Positions 1-6,537 of a stretch of 14,161 nucleotides of DNA are shown in pieces; positions within the stretch are counted from its first letter, which is position 1; the number at the start of each line of letters is the position of its first letter. The notes below the pieces were generated by a model that searched no databases, was not told where the DNA came from, and worked only from the letters and a program-made list of their open reading frames with translations. This DNA is from Oscillospiraceae bacterium. GTDB taxonomy: Bacteria; Bacillota; Clostridia; Oscillospirales; Oscillospiraceae. Where the stretch lies: NCBI GenBank assembly GCA_017558545.1, contig JAFYUG010000056.1, forward strand, positions 1 through 14,161. Reading direction: 5' to 3'. The position numbers and the translations under genes were made by a program.

Positions 1-2318
1 CCGTCCTTGGCGCGAACCTTCCTGGTCTCAACCTCGCGGTTCCAGATAATATCGTCGCACTGGACGTGAACGCGCCAGCGGCCGTGGTTAGACATGCAAA
101 GGAGGGGATACTTCTTGGCTCTCTCGGAGGAAAGACGCTCATCATGGGTCTCGCTCTTCTCTATCCAGTGGGGGACGGGAGGCCGTTCGGGGTCGTCGGG
201 CATAAAGGTCTCGATGTCCTTGCTGGAATACTCAAGAAGGCCGGTGGGGGTGGTGAGCTTGTTGTTTTCGGGGTCAGCCCAGAAGTTATAAAGACCGGCG
301 GGTTTTTCCTGTGCGTTGGGGTCGCAGGGAATAACGAAAACCTTGCGCTTTCTGAATTCATCCCAGCTCATGGTGTCCTCGCAGCCGGTGGCCTTGTAGA
401 AGAAGCGCACGCGCTCTGCCTCGGTAAGACGGCCTGTGTAGGCGTCCACATACTCCTGACCCAACTTTTCGCAGACCTTAACGCAAACGTCAAAGTCGCT
501 GAGGCTTTCGCCTATGGGCTCAATGGAGGGCTCTTCCAGATAGATGCTCTGGAAAATACCGCTGGAGTAATCATTGCCTATGTCGGCCAGCTCATGCTTG
601 GTGGCAACGGGCAGGATGAGGTCGGCGAAGTAGCAATCGTTCTCAAGCCAGGGATGCTGGATGACGAAGGTTTCAATGCTGGGGTCTCTGTAGGCATCTA
701 TGAACATATTGCCGTGGTTCCAGCAGGTAACGTTGCAGGGGGCGGTGGACCAAAGCATGTGAACTCTGGACTGGCCGGGACGGGGGTAAACTATTTTCTC
801 AAACTGATAGATATTGGTGGGCTGGCGGAAGTTGTTCTTGTCCGGTACCTGGCTGGAGGAGAACATATGCATTCCGTACCACTCGGCGTGGCCGTCCACG
901 ATGGCCTTCTGCACGAGGCAGCGGGGGATAAACTGGGTGGGAGCGGGGAACTGCTTGAAAAGGTCAACAAGCTCGGGAGCTCTCTCCTTCTGCTCGGGGG
1001 AGAGGACGAAGCGCTTCATGTTGACGGTGTCGGGCAGGTCGCCCTTGATGGGGCGCAGAGCGTCGCAAATATGGGGCATGGGAACGCTCTTCACGGGGGT
1101 GAAGGGAACGGGGAAGTCTTTTGCCCACATGTTCCATTCAATCATCTTGGTCTGATGAACACCGGGGCGGCCAAGACCCTGCATACCCAGCAGCATAATC
1201 TCAAGACGGGCGGGCTCGCTGGCATAGGGGCCGCGGATATAGCTGCCGCCGTTGCCGTGGCAGATGCTGGTGGTGTTCTTTGCCCAGTGGCGGGCAAGAG
1301 CCTTGATGGTCCAGGGCTTCACGCCGCATTTCTCGCTTGCCCATTTGGGAGTCTTGGGAATGCCGTCCTCCTCGCCCATAACGTAGGCCACGAACTTATC
1401 GAAGCCATAGGTGTGGGAGGCGATGTATTCCTTGTCGTAGGTCTCCTCGGTGAGCCAGGTGTAGGCAATGGCCAGCTGCATGGCGGCATCGGTGTTGGGG
1501 AGTATGGGAATCCACTTGTCCGCATGGACAGCGGCGCCATAGTTAAGGTCGGGGCAGATGTAAATCTGCTTTATGCCAAGCTCGGTGAACCAGAAACAAA
1601 GGCGGGAGGGCAGGTGCATACCGAAGCCCAGAGGGGTAACCTCGGGGTCGCAGCCCCAGAAAAGAAGACTGTCGGAATTCTTGGCCATGTCGGGGATGAG
1701 GTTGGCGGTGGGAGCCATTTCGCCAACGGGCTCGCAGCCCCAAACGTGCTTAGCACCCCAATACCAGCCTTCCCAGGAGTCCATGTTGCGCATCTGCAGG
1801 GTGTAGCCGCCCAAAAGGGAGAGCATACGGTTGGGGCAGCCGTGGCTGGGGGAGACGTTCTTGCCTTCGCCGTGCATATCGCTTTCGCAGAGAACGGCCT
1901 CGGGGCCATAGGTGCGCTTCATGCGCAGCAGCTCGTCTGCGCAAATCTGGGCAGCCTCGTCCCAGGAAATGCGGACATAGCCGCTCTTGCCGCGGTTTTG
2001 GGGATTGCGCTCACCCTTGGGGTCCCAGTCAACGCGCTTGAGGGGATACTTAACGCGGTTGGGGGAGTAAACGCGGGACTTGTAGCCAAGACCGAAATGG
2101 GTGGTGGGGATGCGCTCGGGAGGCGTAAAGGTAGAGCCTCGTGCTTCCATAGTCCAGGGGTTGCAGTTGGCTTTTGTATATTCGGTGTCATAGTGGTAGG
2201 GACGGATGCGGGTCATTTTACCCTCGTTGGAGTCCACCACGCAAAGGCCGCCGCTTTCAGGGCCCATAAGGCTGAAGCTGACAACGCTCTGATGTTCAGG
2301 CTTAAATTTGTTACTCAA
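1..2318 (-). CDS. Molybdopterin oxidoreductase, pyrogallol hydroxytransferase (transhydroxylase) large-subunit-like, 3' end outside window
   Basis: Bis-MGD molybdenum enzyme of the DMSO reductase family. The first 772 codons are present; Pelobacter AthL is 875 aa, so roughly 100 C-terminal residues are missing. It starts at TTG 2318, with AGGAGG 9 nt upstream and an in-frame TAA just before that, so no longer start exists. Similarity to AthL, judged from memory, runs through the whole visible length: EARGSTFTPPER near 58-69, DSWEGWYWGA at 180-189, IAYTWL near 284-289 and the YDKEY at 294-298. D180-S181 match the AthL Asp174 and the Ser175 that binds Mo. The N-terminus has only isolated Cys residues (26, 52) and no CxxC cluster motif, as in AthL, whose Fe-S clusters lie in the small subunit. 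It also argues against acetylene hydratase, which has its own Fe-S cluster. There is no Tat signal, so it should be cytoplasmic. A small Fe-S subunit may lie downstream, outside the window. The substrate is uncertain: pyrogallol, another polyphenol, or a catechol dehydroxylase-like reaction. Confidence 0.87.
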   Translation of the reverse strand, partial: MSNKFKPEHQSVVSFSLMGPESGGLCVVDSNEGKMTRIRPYHYDTEYTKANCNPWTMEARGSTFTPPERIPTTHFGLGYKSRVYSPNRVKYPLKRVDWDPKGERNPQNRGKSGYVRISWDEAAQICADELLRMKRTYGPEAVLCESDMHGEGKNVSPSHGCPNRMLSLLGGYTLQMRNMDSWEGWYWGAKHVWGCEPVGEMAPTANLIPDMAKNSDSLLFWGCDPEVTPLGFGMHLPSRLCFWFTELGIKQIYICPDLNYGAAVHADKWIPILPNTDAAMQLAIAYTWLTEETYDKEYIASHTYGFDKFVAYVMGEEDGIPKTPKWASEKCGVKPWTIKALARHWAKNTTSICHGNGGSYIRGPYASEPARLEIMLLGMQGLGRPGVHQTKMIEWNMWAKDFPVPFTPVKSVPMPHICDALRPIKGDLPDTVNMKRFVLSPEQKERAPELVDLFKQFPAPTQFIPRCLVQKAIVDGHAEWYGMHMFSSSQVPDKNNFRQPTNIYQFEKIVYPRPGQSRVHMLWSTAPCNVTCWNHGNMFIDAYRDPSIETFVIQHPWLENDCYFADLILPVATKHELADIGNDYSSGIFQSIYLEEPSIEPIGESLSDFDVCVKVCEKLGQEYVDAYTGRLTEAERVRFFYKATGCEDTMSWDEFRKRKVFVIPCDPNAQEKPAGLYNFWADPENNKLTTPTGLLEYSSKDIETFMPDDPERPPVPHWIEKSETHDERLSSERAKKYPLLCMSNHGRWRVHVQCDDIIWNREVETRKVRAKD

Positions 2319-2375
2319 GTTAGGATTCCTCCTTCTTTACCTGCCTTGGACGTTATATAATCCATCTTTATGACT

Positions 2376-2404
2376 ATTATAACATCTTTTTATATATAAG
2401 GCAA
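2376..2404 (-). promoter_or_regulatory. Sigma-A-type promoter of the transhydroxylase-like gene
   Basis: On the minus strand, TTGCCT (2399-2404) and a perfect TATAAT (2376-2381) are separated by 17 bp. Transcription should start near 2369, giving a leader of about 50 nt before the TTG start. Directly upstream of the -35, at 2406-2420, lies a weak dyad with GGAA/TTCC ends that could be an activator site; that is a guess. Confidence 0.65.
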
Positions 2405-2503
2405 AGGAATTTGCATTTCCTCATTATAGAATTTACTTTTCAATAATTAGAGAAACACCAATCTATTTTATATTATAAATGTTTTTGCGGAAAAAGGAAA
2501 ACA

Positions 2504-2538
2504 AAACCCACCTTTTTGCATAACAAAAAAGTGGGTTT
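2504..2538 (-). terminator. Intrinsic terminator downstream of dut
   Basis: AAACCCAC at 2504-2511 pairs with GTGGGTTT at 2531-2538. The stem is extended by a TTTTT/AAAAA section and closes on a short loop. Read on the minus strand it is followed by TGTTTT. It lies about 60 nt past the dut stop codon and separates dut from the next minus-strand gene. Confidence 0.8.
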
Positions 2539-2597
2539 GAATTTGTGTAATATGATAAAAATACCTCACAAGGGGGCTGCAGAGAAAAGTCGGCTGT

Positions 2598-3035
2598 TTA
2601 TTTTCCGGTGCTGCCGAAGCCGCCTGCACCGCGCTCAGTTTCGGGAAGAGTGTCGCACTCTTCGAAGCTGACGGCAAGATAGGGCATGATAACAAGCTGA
2701 GCAATTCTCTCGCCGTGGCTGACAACTCTCTCGCTCTCGCTATCATTGTGGAGGGCAATAATATATTCGCCTCTATAATCGCTGTCGCATACGCCAACGC
2801 AGTTGGCAGGGCGCAGACCCTCCTTGGTGGCAAGGCCGCTGCGGGCAAAAATAGCGCCGAAATATCCCTCGGGAACGGACATGGCAAGACCGGTGCCTAT
2901 CTTTGCGGTGGCATGGGGAGCAATGGTAACATCCCCCTCGGGCAGGCAGGCGTAAAGGTCATAGCCTGCGGCATACTTAGAGCCTGAAGTGGGAACGGTG
3001 GCTTCCTCGCGAAGCTTTTTTATTTTTATAAACAT
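2598..3035 (-). CDS. dut: dUTP diphosphatase (dUTPase)
   Basis: Hydrolyses dUTP to dUMP and pyrophosphate, keeping uracil out of DNA and supplying dUMP for thymidylate synthesis; a cytoplasmic homotrimer in this family. The protein is 145 aa, the usual length. All five trimeric dUTPase motifs are visible: AAGYDLYA (22-29), ARSG (64-67), GVCDSDYRGEY (81-91) with the likely catalytic Asp86, GERIAQL (108-114), and the C-terminal RGAGGFGSTGK (135-145) that closes over the substrate. The ATG at 3035 was chosen because it sits 8 nt after AGGAGG and the protein begins with a normal N-terminus. An in-frame start farther upstream (3101) falls inside the -10 element of the promoter and is excluded. It is a single-gene unit with its own promoter and terminator. 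Confidence 0.97.
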   Translation of the reverse strand: MFIKIKKLREEATVPTSGSKYAAGYDLYACLPEGDVTIAPHATAKIGTGLAMSVPEGYFGAIFARSGLATKEGLRPANCVGVCDSDYRGEYIIALHNDSESERVVSHGERIAQLVIMPYLAVSFEECDTLPETERGAGGFGSTGK

Positions 3036-3065
3036 GGCATTTGCCTCCTGATGCTTGGTCGATTC

Positions 3066-3091
3066 GTAGGGCGCGACGACCCCGGCGCGCC
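3066..3091 (-). repeat. GC-rich hairpin in the dut leader, possible interspersed repeat
   Basis: GGCGCG (3070-3075) and CGCGCC (3086-3091) form a 6-bp stem with a 10-nt loop, directly after the GTAGG at 3066-3070. It lies in the predicted dut 5' UTR and is far more GC-rich than the flanking sequence. The layout (GTAGGG followed by a GC hairpin) resembles small palindromic repeats in Clostridia genomes, but no second copy occurs in this window. Confidence 0.35.
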
Positions 3092-3099
3092 TTACACAC

Positions 3100-3128
3100 A
3101 ATATACCTCATCCCCGGAATAATTTCAA
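3100..3128 (-). promoter_or_regulatory. Sigma-A-type promoter of dut
   Basis: On the minus strand, TTGAAA (3123-3128) and TATATT (3100-3105) are separated by 17 bp. The predicted start of transcription is near 3093, about 58 nt before the dut ATG. It lies back to back with the divergent plus-strand promoter at 3146-3173. Confidence 0.65.
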
Positions 3129-3140
3129 GTTTCTAAAAAT

Positions 3141-3161
3141 AATTATTGACAAACGATAATT
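3141..3161. promoter_or_regulatory. Putative operator, upstream palindrome (copy 1)
   Basis: AATTATTG at 3141-3148 and CGATAATT at 3154-3161 form an inverted repeat (7 of 8 positions) around a 5-nt centre. It covers the -35 hexamer at 3146-3151. The same 21-bp design recurs at 3183-3203, with centres 42 bp apart (about four helical turns). A DNA-binding dimer is the likely ligand; the XRE protein encoded at 4193-4420 is the obvious candidate, by inference. Confidence 0.6.
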
Positions 3162-3173
3162 TGCGCGTATAAT
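3146..3173 (+). promoter_or_regulatory. Sigma-A-type promoter of the membrane protein/XRE/lipoprotein unit
   Basis: Perfect consensus TTGACA (3146-3151) and TATAAT (3168-3173) with a 16-bp spacer. Both hexamers being perfect suggests a strong promoter that would need repression, which fits the two palindromes at 3141-3161 and 3183-3203 that overlap and follow it. Confidence 0.85.
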
Positions 3174-3182
3174 AAAATTAAG

Positions 3183-3203
3183 AATTATCGAAAAACAATA
3201 ATT
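3183..3203. promoter_or_regulatory. Putative operator, downstream palindrome (copy 2)
   Basis: AATTATCG at 3183-3190 and CAATAATT at 3196-3203 pair at 7 of 8 positions around AAAAA. It is the same design as the 3141-3161 site with the mismatched base swapped between arms. It spans the expected transcription start and ends one base before the GGAGG ribosome binding site (3205-3209), so a bound protein could block initiation. Confidence 0.6.
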
Positions 3204-3217
3204 TGGAGGCGGCTTGA

Positions 3218-4183
3218 ATGAATACAAAGAAGTTTTATATTTCTCTGGCTGTTTTTGGCCTTCTGTGCGCTGTGAGTGCAGCCCTGCCCGGAACATATTC
3301 CGGAATATTTGCTCTTATAAGCGCCTTTCCCTTTTCTCTTATTGCCCTTGGCCTTCGCGCTTTGAGCCTTAGCGGAAATGGTGGAAATATCCTCGCAATT
3401 ATACTTTATATAATCGTGTGCCTTCTCCCCGGTGGAGTGCTTTTGTATCTCAGAAGAAAGGCGCTGAAAAAAGAGGATATATTGATTGGCGTTTTCACCG
3501 CAATGATGTTTGCGGCAATTTACTATATGATTAATCCCGCCCTTCTCTCCCGTAACTACGGCAGCGAGTTTTACCCTCTGCTTAAGTCGGCGCTTGGTGG
3601 CTGCTGCTGGTGCATTGCGGTGTGCTGGGTGGTTTTCAAATTGGTTGGAAAGCTGCGCTCGGCAGATAAAAGCGGCGTGCAGCGACTTTTCAAGATTTGT
3701 CTTGGAGTTCTGGCCTTTTTCTTCGCGGCGTTGGCCTTTGGCGGAGCTGCCGGGGAGATTTCCGGCGGCTGGGAAAATCTCAAGGCTGCAAACACCGCTC
3801 TCAGCGAAAGAGAATTGCTGCCAACTCTCATATTCTGCTCGGTGAAAGCAATTATCAATGCCTTGCCCTATGCCTTGGATGCAATCGTGGCCGTTAAGGG
3901 CATGGAGCTCATTAGCGCCATGGAGGCAGATACATATAGCTCTATTGCTGTGGAAAAGGCCGAGGCCATATCCGTGTTCAGTATTCTCAGCCTCAAGGTA
4001 ACTTTGCTTGCTGTGCTTATATTTAATATTTTGCAGATTATATTTATCAAAAAGCTCCTTGTTGTGGATGTGGAGCTGGTGCTGCCTCTTTTGAGCATAG
4101 CTTTTATGCTGGCAAGTGTGCTGCTCAGCCGTCTTGTACGGGAAAATAAAGAGCTCAAAGATGATAACGATATGTTTATTTGA
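3218..4183 (+). CDS. Polytopic membrane protein with DUF2975-like C-terminus
   Basis: 321 aa, no enzyme motif recognised. About eight or nine hydrophobic segments are visible, near residues 6-26, 28-47, 57-77, 86-107, 123-145, 162-182, 205-230, 253-280 and 287-308, so it is an integral cytoplasmic-membrane protein. The last residues, RLVRENKELKDDNDMFI, match the characteristic ending of DUF2975 proteins (a charged ENKELKDDND stretch after the last helix). The protein is clearly longer than a typical DUF2975 protein of four helices, so it may be an extended variant. ATG 3218 follows GGAGG by 8 nt. The next gene, nine bases on, encodes a YozG-type XRE regulator, the usual partner of DUF2975 genes in Firmicutes. 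Function unknown; a regulator-controlled membrane sensor or envelope-stress protein is one guess. Confidence 0.85.
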   Translation: MNTKKFYISLAVFGLLCAVSAALPGTYSGIFALISAFPFSLIALGLRALSLSGNGGNILAIILYIIVCLLPGGVLLYLRRKALKKEDILIGVFTAMMFAAIYYMINPALLSRNYGSEFYPLLKSALGGCCWCIAVCWVVFKLVGKLRSADKSGVQRLFKICLGVLAFFFAALAFGGAAGEISGGWENLKAANTALSERELLPTLIFCSVKAIINALPYALDAIVAVKGMELISAMEADTYSSIAVEKAEAISVFSILSLKVTLLAVLIFNILQIIFIKKLLVVDVELVLPLLSIAFMLASVLLSRLVRENKELKDDNDMFI

Positions 4184-4192
4184 GGTGAGCTT

Positions 4193-4420
4193 ATGGCAAT
4201 CAGAGTGCATCTTGACCATATCCTGAAGGAACGGGGTATGACCAGTAAGGAGCTATGTGCCAAGGTTGGAATAACCGAGGCCAACCTGAGTATACTCCGA
4301 AGCGGCAAGGCAAAGGGTGTCCGCTTCGGCACGGTTAATCGCATTTGCTATTATCTGCAATGCGATGTGGGTGATATTTTGAAGTTTGACGGAGAATTGG
4401 AGGATGGCGATGAAGAATAA
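4193..4420 (+). CDS. Small XRE-family (YozG-like) transcriptional regulator
   Basis: 75 aa, almost entirely one Cro/C1-type helix-turn-helix domain. The recognition region is TSKELCAKVGITEANLSIL (residues 17-35), followed by the conserved SGKAKGVRFGTVNRIC and CDVGDIL. No effector domain is present, so the protein probably acts as a dimer on DNA. ATG 4193 is preceded by GAGGTGAG, part of which overlaps the stop codon of the membrane protein gene. It is probably cotranscribed from 3146-3173 and may repress that promoter through the palindromes at 3141-3161 and 3183-3203; this link rests on context. The lipoprotein gene begins inside its last codons. Confidence 0.92.
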   Translation: MAIRVHLDHILKERGMTSKELCAKVGITEANLSILRSGKAKGVRFGTVNRICYYLQCDVGDILKFDGELEDGDEE

Positions 4421-5396
4421 ATTAATAGCTTGCTTTTTGATGGCTGCTCTTGCTATAGGCCTCTGCGGCTGCCGGTTGGCTCTTCCGGAGGGTGAGGGGA
4501 CTCAGAGGGATAGACTTATAGGCTGCTTTATAACAACGGAGCATCTTGATCTTTTCGATTTCGAGGCCTATTTCAACGATAATGCCCATAAGCTCGTAAG
4601 CGGTGAGACCATGCTTGGCGCAAACGATGCTGAAAAATACCGCGGCAGACTTTATGCAGAGAAGTATGAGGAAAAGTACACCGACTCCGAGGGAGTGAGC
4701 CATACCACGTATAATTACCGCTTCCCCGATTTGGAAGGCATAGCATATTTTGCTCCTACCATCTATGAGAGCGACGGCGGCAGCTATGTTACTTTCCAAA
4801 GCGGCGAGGGCTTAAGCGACTTAAAAAATCATTTAATAAGCCACAATGATGATACATATTTCACTGAATTGAGCGCAACGGTGTATGCACCTGTTGACGC
4901 CGAGGAGGAGTTCACGGAAAAAGAAATATGCTTTTACATGAACCCTGTTTATCAGGCTGCTGACGGCAGTGTGTATCTTGTTGGTGGTAACGGCACTGCT
5001 ATGAACTCTGTGTCCGCAGGCATAATCATGACCACTACCCTCAGCGAGGAGTATAAAACCACTGTTAACGGCGAGGAAAAAACGGGAGGCGGCAGCGTGG
5101 AAATAAGCTTTGCCACGGCCTATGTTCCCGTGTTGCTGCGTGTGATAGAAATGGACGGCAAGGGCAATGTTTTGAATTTCGCTGCAATTGCAGCCGATGA
5201 GCTTCCTGAAAGTTATGAGCCCAACAAGGATGCAAGCTATATAATTACCGAAAGCGTCAGTTATGATGCTGCCGGAGAAGAAGTAGTGCAGCGCAGTATT
5301 ATTGAACCGGGAAATGGAAAAGATGATTTGTATATTCTTGTTGAGTGCGAGAACGGATATCTTGTGGAGGATTACTGCGAGGTAATGTGGGAGTAA
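4410..5396 (+). CDS. Predicted lipoprotein of unknown function
   Basis: 328 aa starting at ATG 4410, 6 nt after GGAGG (4399-4403), overlapping the end of the XRE gene by 11 nt, which suggests translational coupling. Residues 1-20 form a lipoprotein signal peptide: KNK at the N-terminus, a hydrophobic stretch, then LCGC with the lipidated Cys at 21. The mature part is acidic and polar with no further membrane segment, so it should be anchored on the outer face of the membrane. I recognise no domain. Alternating hydrophobic stretches in the second half (such as the segment ending in YVPVLLRVIEMDGKGNV) suggest a beta-rich fold. A TTG start at 4386 would add eight residues and is less likely, as it has no well-placed ribosome binding site. 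Operon context ties it to the membrane protein and XRE regulator. Confidence 0.85.
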   Translation: MKNKLIACFLMAALAIGLCGCRLALPEGEGTQRDRLIGCFITTEHLDLFDFEAYFNDNAHKLVSGETMLGANDAEKYRGRLYAEKYEEKYTDSEGVSHTTYNYRFPDLEGIAYFAPTIYESDGGSYVTFQSGEGLSDLKNHLISHNDDTYFTELSATVYAPVDAEEEFTEKEICFYMNPVYQAADGSVYLVGGNGTAMNSVSAGIIMTTTLSEEYKTTVNGEEKTGGGSVEISFATAYVPVLLRVIEMDGKGNVLNFAAIAADELPESYEPNKDASYIITESVSYDAAGEEVVQRSIIEPGNGKDDLYILVECENGYLVEDYCEVMWE

Positions 5397-5401
5397 TAAA
5401 G

Positions 5402-5533
5402 CCTTCTCCTTGAGGAGAAGGTGCCCCGAAGGGGCGGATGAGGTGTTGATGCAAGCGGGAATACACCTCATCAGTCTCGCTTTGCTCGACAGCTGTCTCG
5501 CCGCGGCGACACTTCGTTACCTCAAGGAGAAGT
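5402..5533. repeat. Two-armed palindromic intergenic repeat, copy A
   Basis: Nested inverted repeats. Outer arms CTTCTCCTTGAGG (5403-5415) and CCTCAAGGAGAAG (5520-5532) are perfect over 13 bp. Inner arms GATGAGGTGT (5437-5446) and ACACCTCATC (5463-5472) are perfect over 10 bp. Between them are small local hairpins, for example GCCCCgaaGGGGC at 5423-5435. The architecture equals that of 6538-6673. It begins five bases after the lipoprotein gene, where no ordinary terminator is seen. Confidence 0.75.
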
Positions 5534-5553
5534 ATTTAAATAGGAAATCCAAC

Positions 5554-5585
5554 TTGACACCTTTTCCCCTAAATGATAATATAAT
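5554..5585 (+). promoter_or_regulatory. Promoter of the T-box/cysE operon
   Basis: TTGACA at 5554-5559. The -10 is either TAATAT (5577-5582, 17-bp spacer) or the overlapping TATAAT (5580-5585, 20-bp spacer). Transcription should begin near 5590, just ahead of T-box stem I. Confidence 0.7.
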
Positions 5586-5589
5586 GCTG

Positions 5590-5869
5590 TTGTGAATATC
5601 CATAGGCAATGAAAGGGAAAAGTAATTTTTCTTGCCTGCCCCAGAGAGACGCCGCCATGGGCTGGAAGCGGTGTTGGCAAAGGTGAAAAACGAAAATGCG
5701 CCCCGGAGCCTTCGGAGGAGGAAATGCCTCCGCGTGACCCTCGCGTTAAGAGGGAATGTTTGTTGAACCTTCGTTTCGACAAGCGGAGTAACAAGCGGGA
5801 GTGGAACCGCGCGAAAATGCTTTTTATCGCGCCTCTCATGGTCATCTTAGCCATGAGAGGCGTTTTTTT
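5590..5869 (+). promoter_or_regulatory. T-box riboswitch leader, cysteine specific
   Basis: Senses uncharged tRNA-Cys and lets transcription continue into cysE. Stem I can be folded: GGC/GCC (5605-5607 with 5708-5710), a GA/kink-turn-like element (ATGA 5609-5612 and GGA 5705-5707), GGG/CCC (5615-5617 with 5701-5703), a specifier loop, TTTTTC/GAAAAA (5626-5631 with 5685-5690), TTGCC/GGCAA (5632-5636 with 5676-5680), the AGAGAG bulge (5643-5648) and a distal stem CGCCGC/GCGGTG (5650-5655 with 5668-5673). The specifier loop carries UGC at 5697-5699, a Cys codon, followed by a purine as usual. The antiterminator is GGGAG (5797-5801), T-box bulge TGGAACC (5802-5808), GCGCG/CGCGC (5809-5813 with 5828-5832) and CTCTC (5833-5837). 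The A in UGGA pairs with the U discriminator base of tRNA-Cys, a second independent sign of specificity. Confidence 0.96.
5830..5869 (+). terminator. T-box regulated terminator
   Basis: A perfect 12-bp stem (5830-5841 with 5851-5862) with a 9-nt loop, followed by seven T residues (5863-5869). Its 5' strand shares 5830-5837 with the antiterminator, so the two folds exclude each other, as expected for tRNA-dependent antitermination. Confidence 0.95.
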
Positions 5870-5899
5870 CGCATTTCTCCCGCGCTCGGAAAGGACATT

Positions 5900-6523
5900 A
5901 TGTTTTCAGAACTGAAAGAACTCATTGAAGCTTATAAGGCAAGAGACCCCGCCGCCCGAAGCAGCATGGAAATACTGCTGCTCTATCCCGGCATCAAGGC
6001 CGTACGCGCCCATAGAAGAGCCAATTGGTGCTATAAGCATGGCCACTTTTTCCTTGCCCGACTTATAAGCCAGCGCTCCCGCCGCCGCACGGGCATAGAA
6101 ATCCACCCCGGTGCAACAATAGGCAAGCGCCTTGTTATTGACCACGGAATGGGCATAGTAATAGGTGAGACCGCGGAAATAGGCGACGATTGCCTTATCT
6201 ACCACGGCGTCACCCTTGGCGGTACCGGTAAGGATAGCGGCAAGCGCCATCCCACCATAGGCAACAATGTGCTTATAGGCAACGGAGCCAAAATCCTTGG
6301 ACCTTTCAAGGTTGGGGATAATAGCCGAATTGCGGCCAACAGCGTTGTTTTGACGGAGATACCCCCTGATTCCACCGCCGTTGGTGTTCCCGCCAGAATA
6401 GTGAAAAAAGGCGGCATAAAGGTGAACTACGTTTCCGAGGTGGACGTTGTTTCCGTAACCGACCCTATCGCCGCCGAGCTTGCAGCTCTGAGAGCAAGAA
6501 TAGAGCAGCTTGAGGGAAATTAA
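5900..6523 (+). CDS. cysE: Serine O-acetyltransferase
   Basis: Transfers acetyl from acetyl-CoA to L-serine, giving O-acetylserine, the committed step of cysteine synthesis. 207 aa, the short form lacking the long N-terminal helical domain of enteric CysE. A helical N-terminus (1-65) is followed by left-handed beta-helix hexapeptide repeats. Visible active-site elements are GIEIHP (65-70), DHGMGIVIGE (81-90) with catalytic His82, VTLGGTG (104-110) and KRHP with His117. Glu67 stands where E. coli CysE has Asp143 of the catalytic dyad, a conservative change. ATG 5900 follows AAGGA closely and lies just past the T-box terminator; reading upstream in frame would run into the leader. No cysK is visible in the window. 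Confidence 0.96.
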   Translation: MFSELKELIEAYKARDPAARSSMEILLLYPGIKAVRAHRRANWCYKHGHFFLARLISQRSRRRTGIEIHPGATIGKRLVIDHGMGIVIGETAEIGDDCLIYHGVTLGGTGKDSGKRHPTIGNNVLIGNGAKILGPFKVGDNSRIAANSVVLTEIPPDSTAVGVPARIVKKGGIKVNYVSEVDVVSVTDPIAAELAALRARIEQLEGN

Positions 6524-6537
6524 TAATAAGTCTTTTA

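Noticed and set aside
66..2360. A 764-codon open frame on the plus strand
   Set aside because: It lies exactly antisense to the molybdoenzyme gene, which shows clear family motifs. The open frame is a by-product of codon bias (GCC/GGC-rich codons read backwards), and its translation matches no family I know.
3036..3101. N-terminal extension of dUTPase by 22 residues
   Set aside because: Its start would overlap the -10 element and lie upstream of the predicted transcription start; ATG 3035 has an ideal ribosome binding site.
5402..5420. First hairpin of repeat copy A as the lipoprotein gene terminator
   Set aside because: The stem is good but no T-run follows, so ordinary intrinsic termination is not supported.
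5801..5899. N-terminal extension of CysE into the leader
   Set aside because: The extra codons fall in the antiterminator and terminator of the T-box and have no ribosome binding site.
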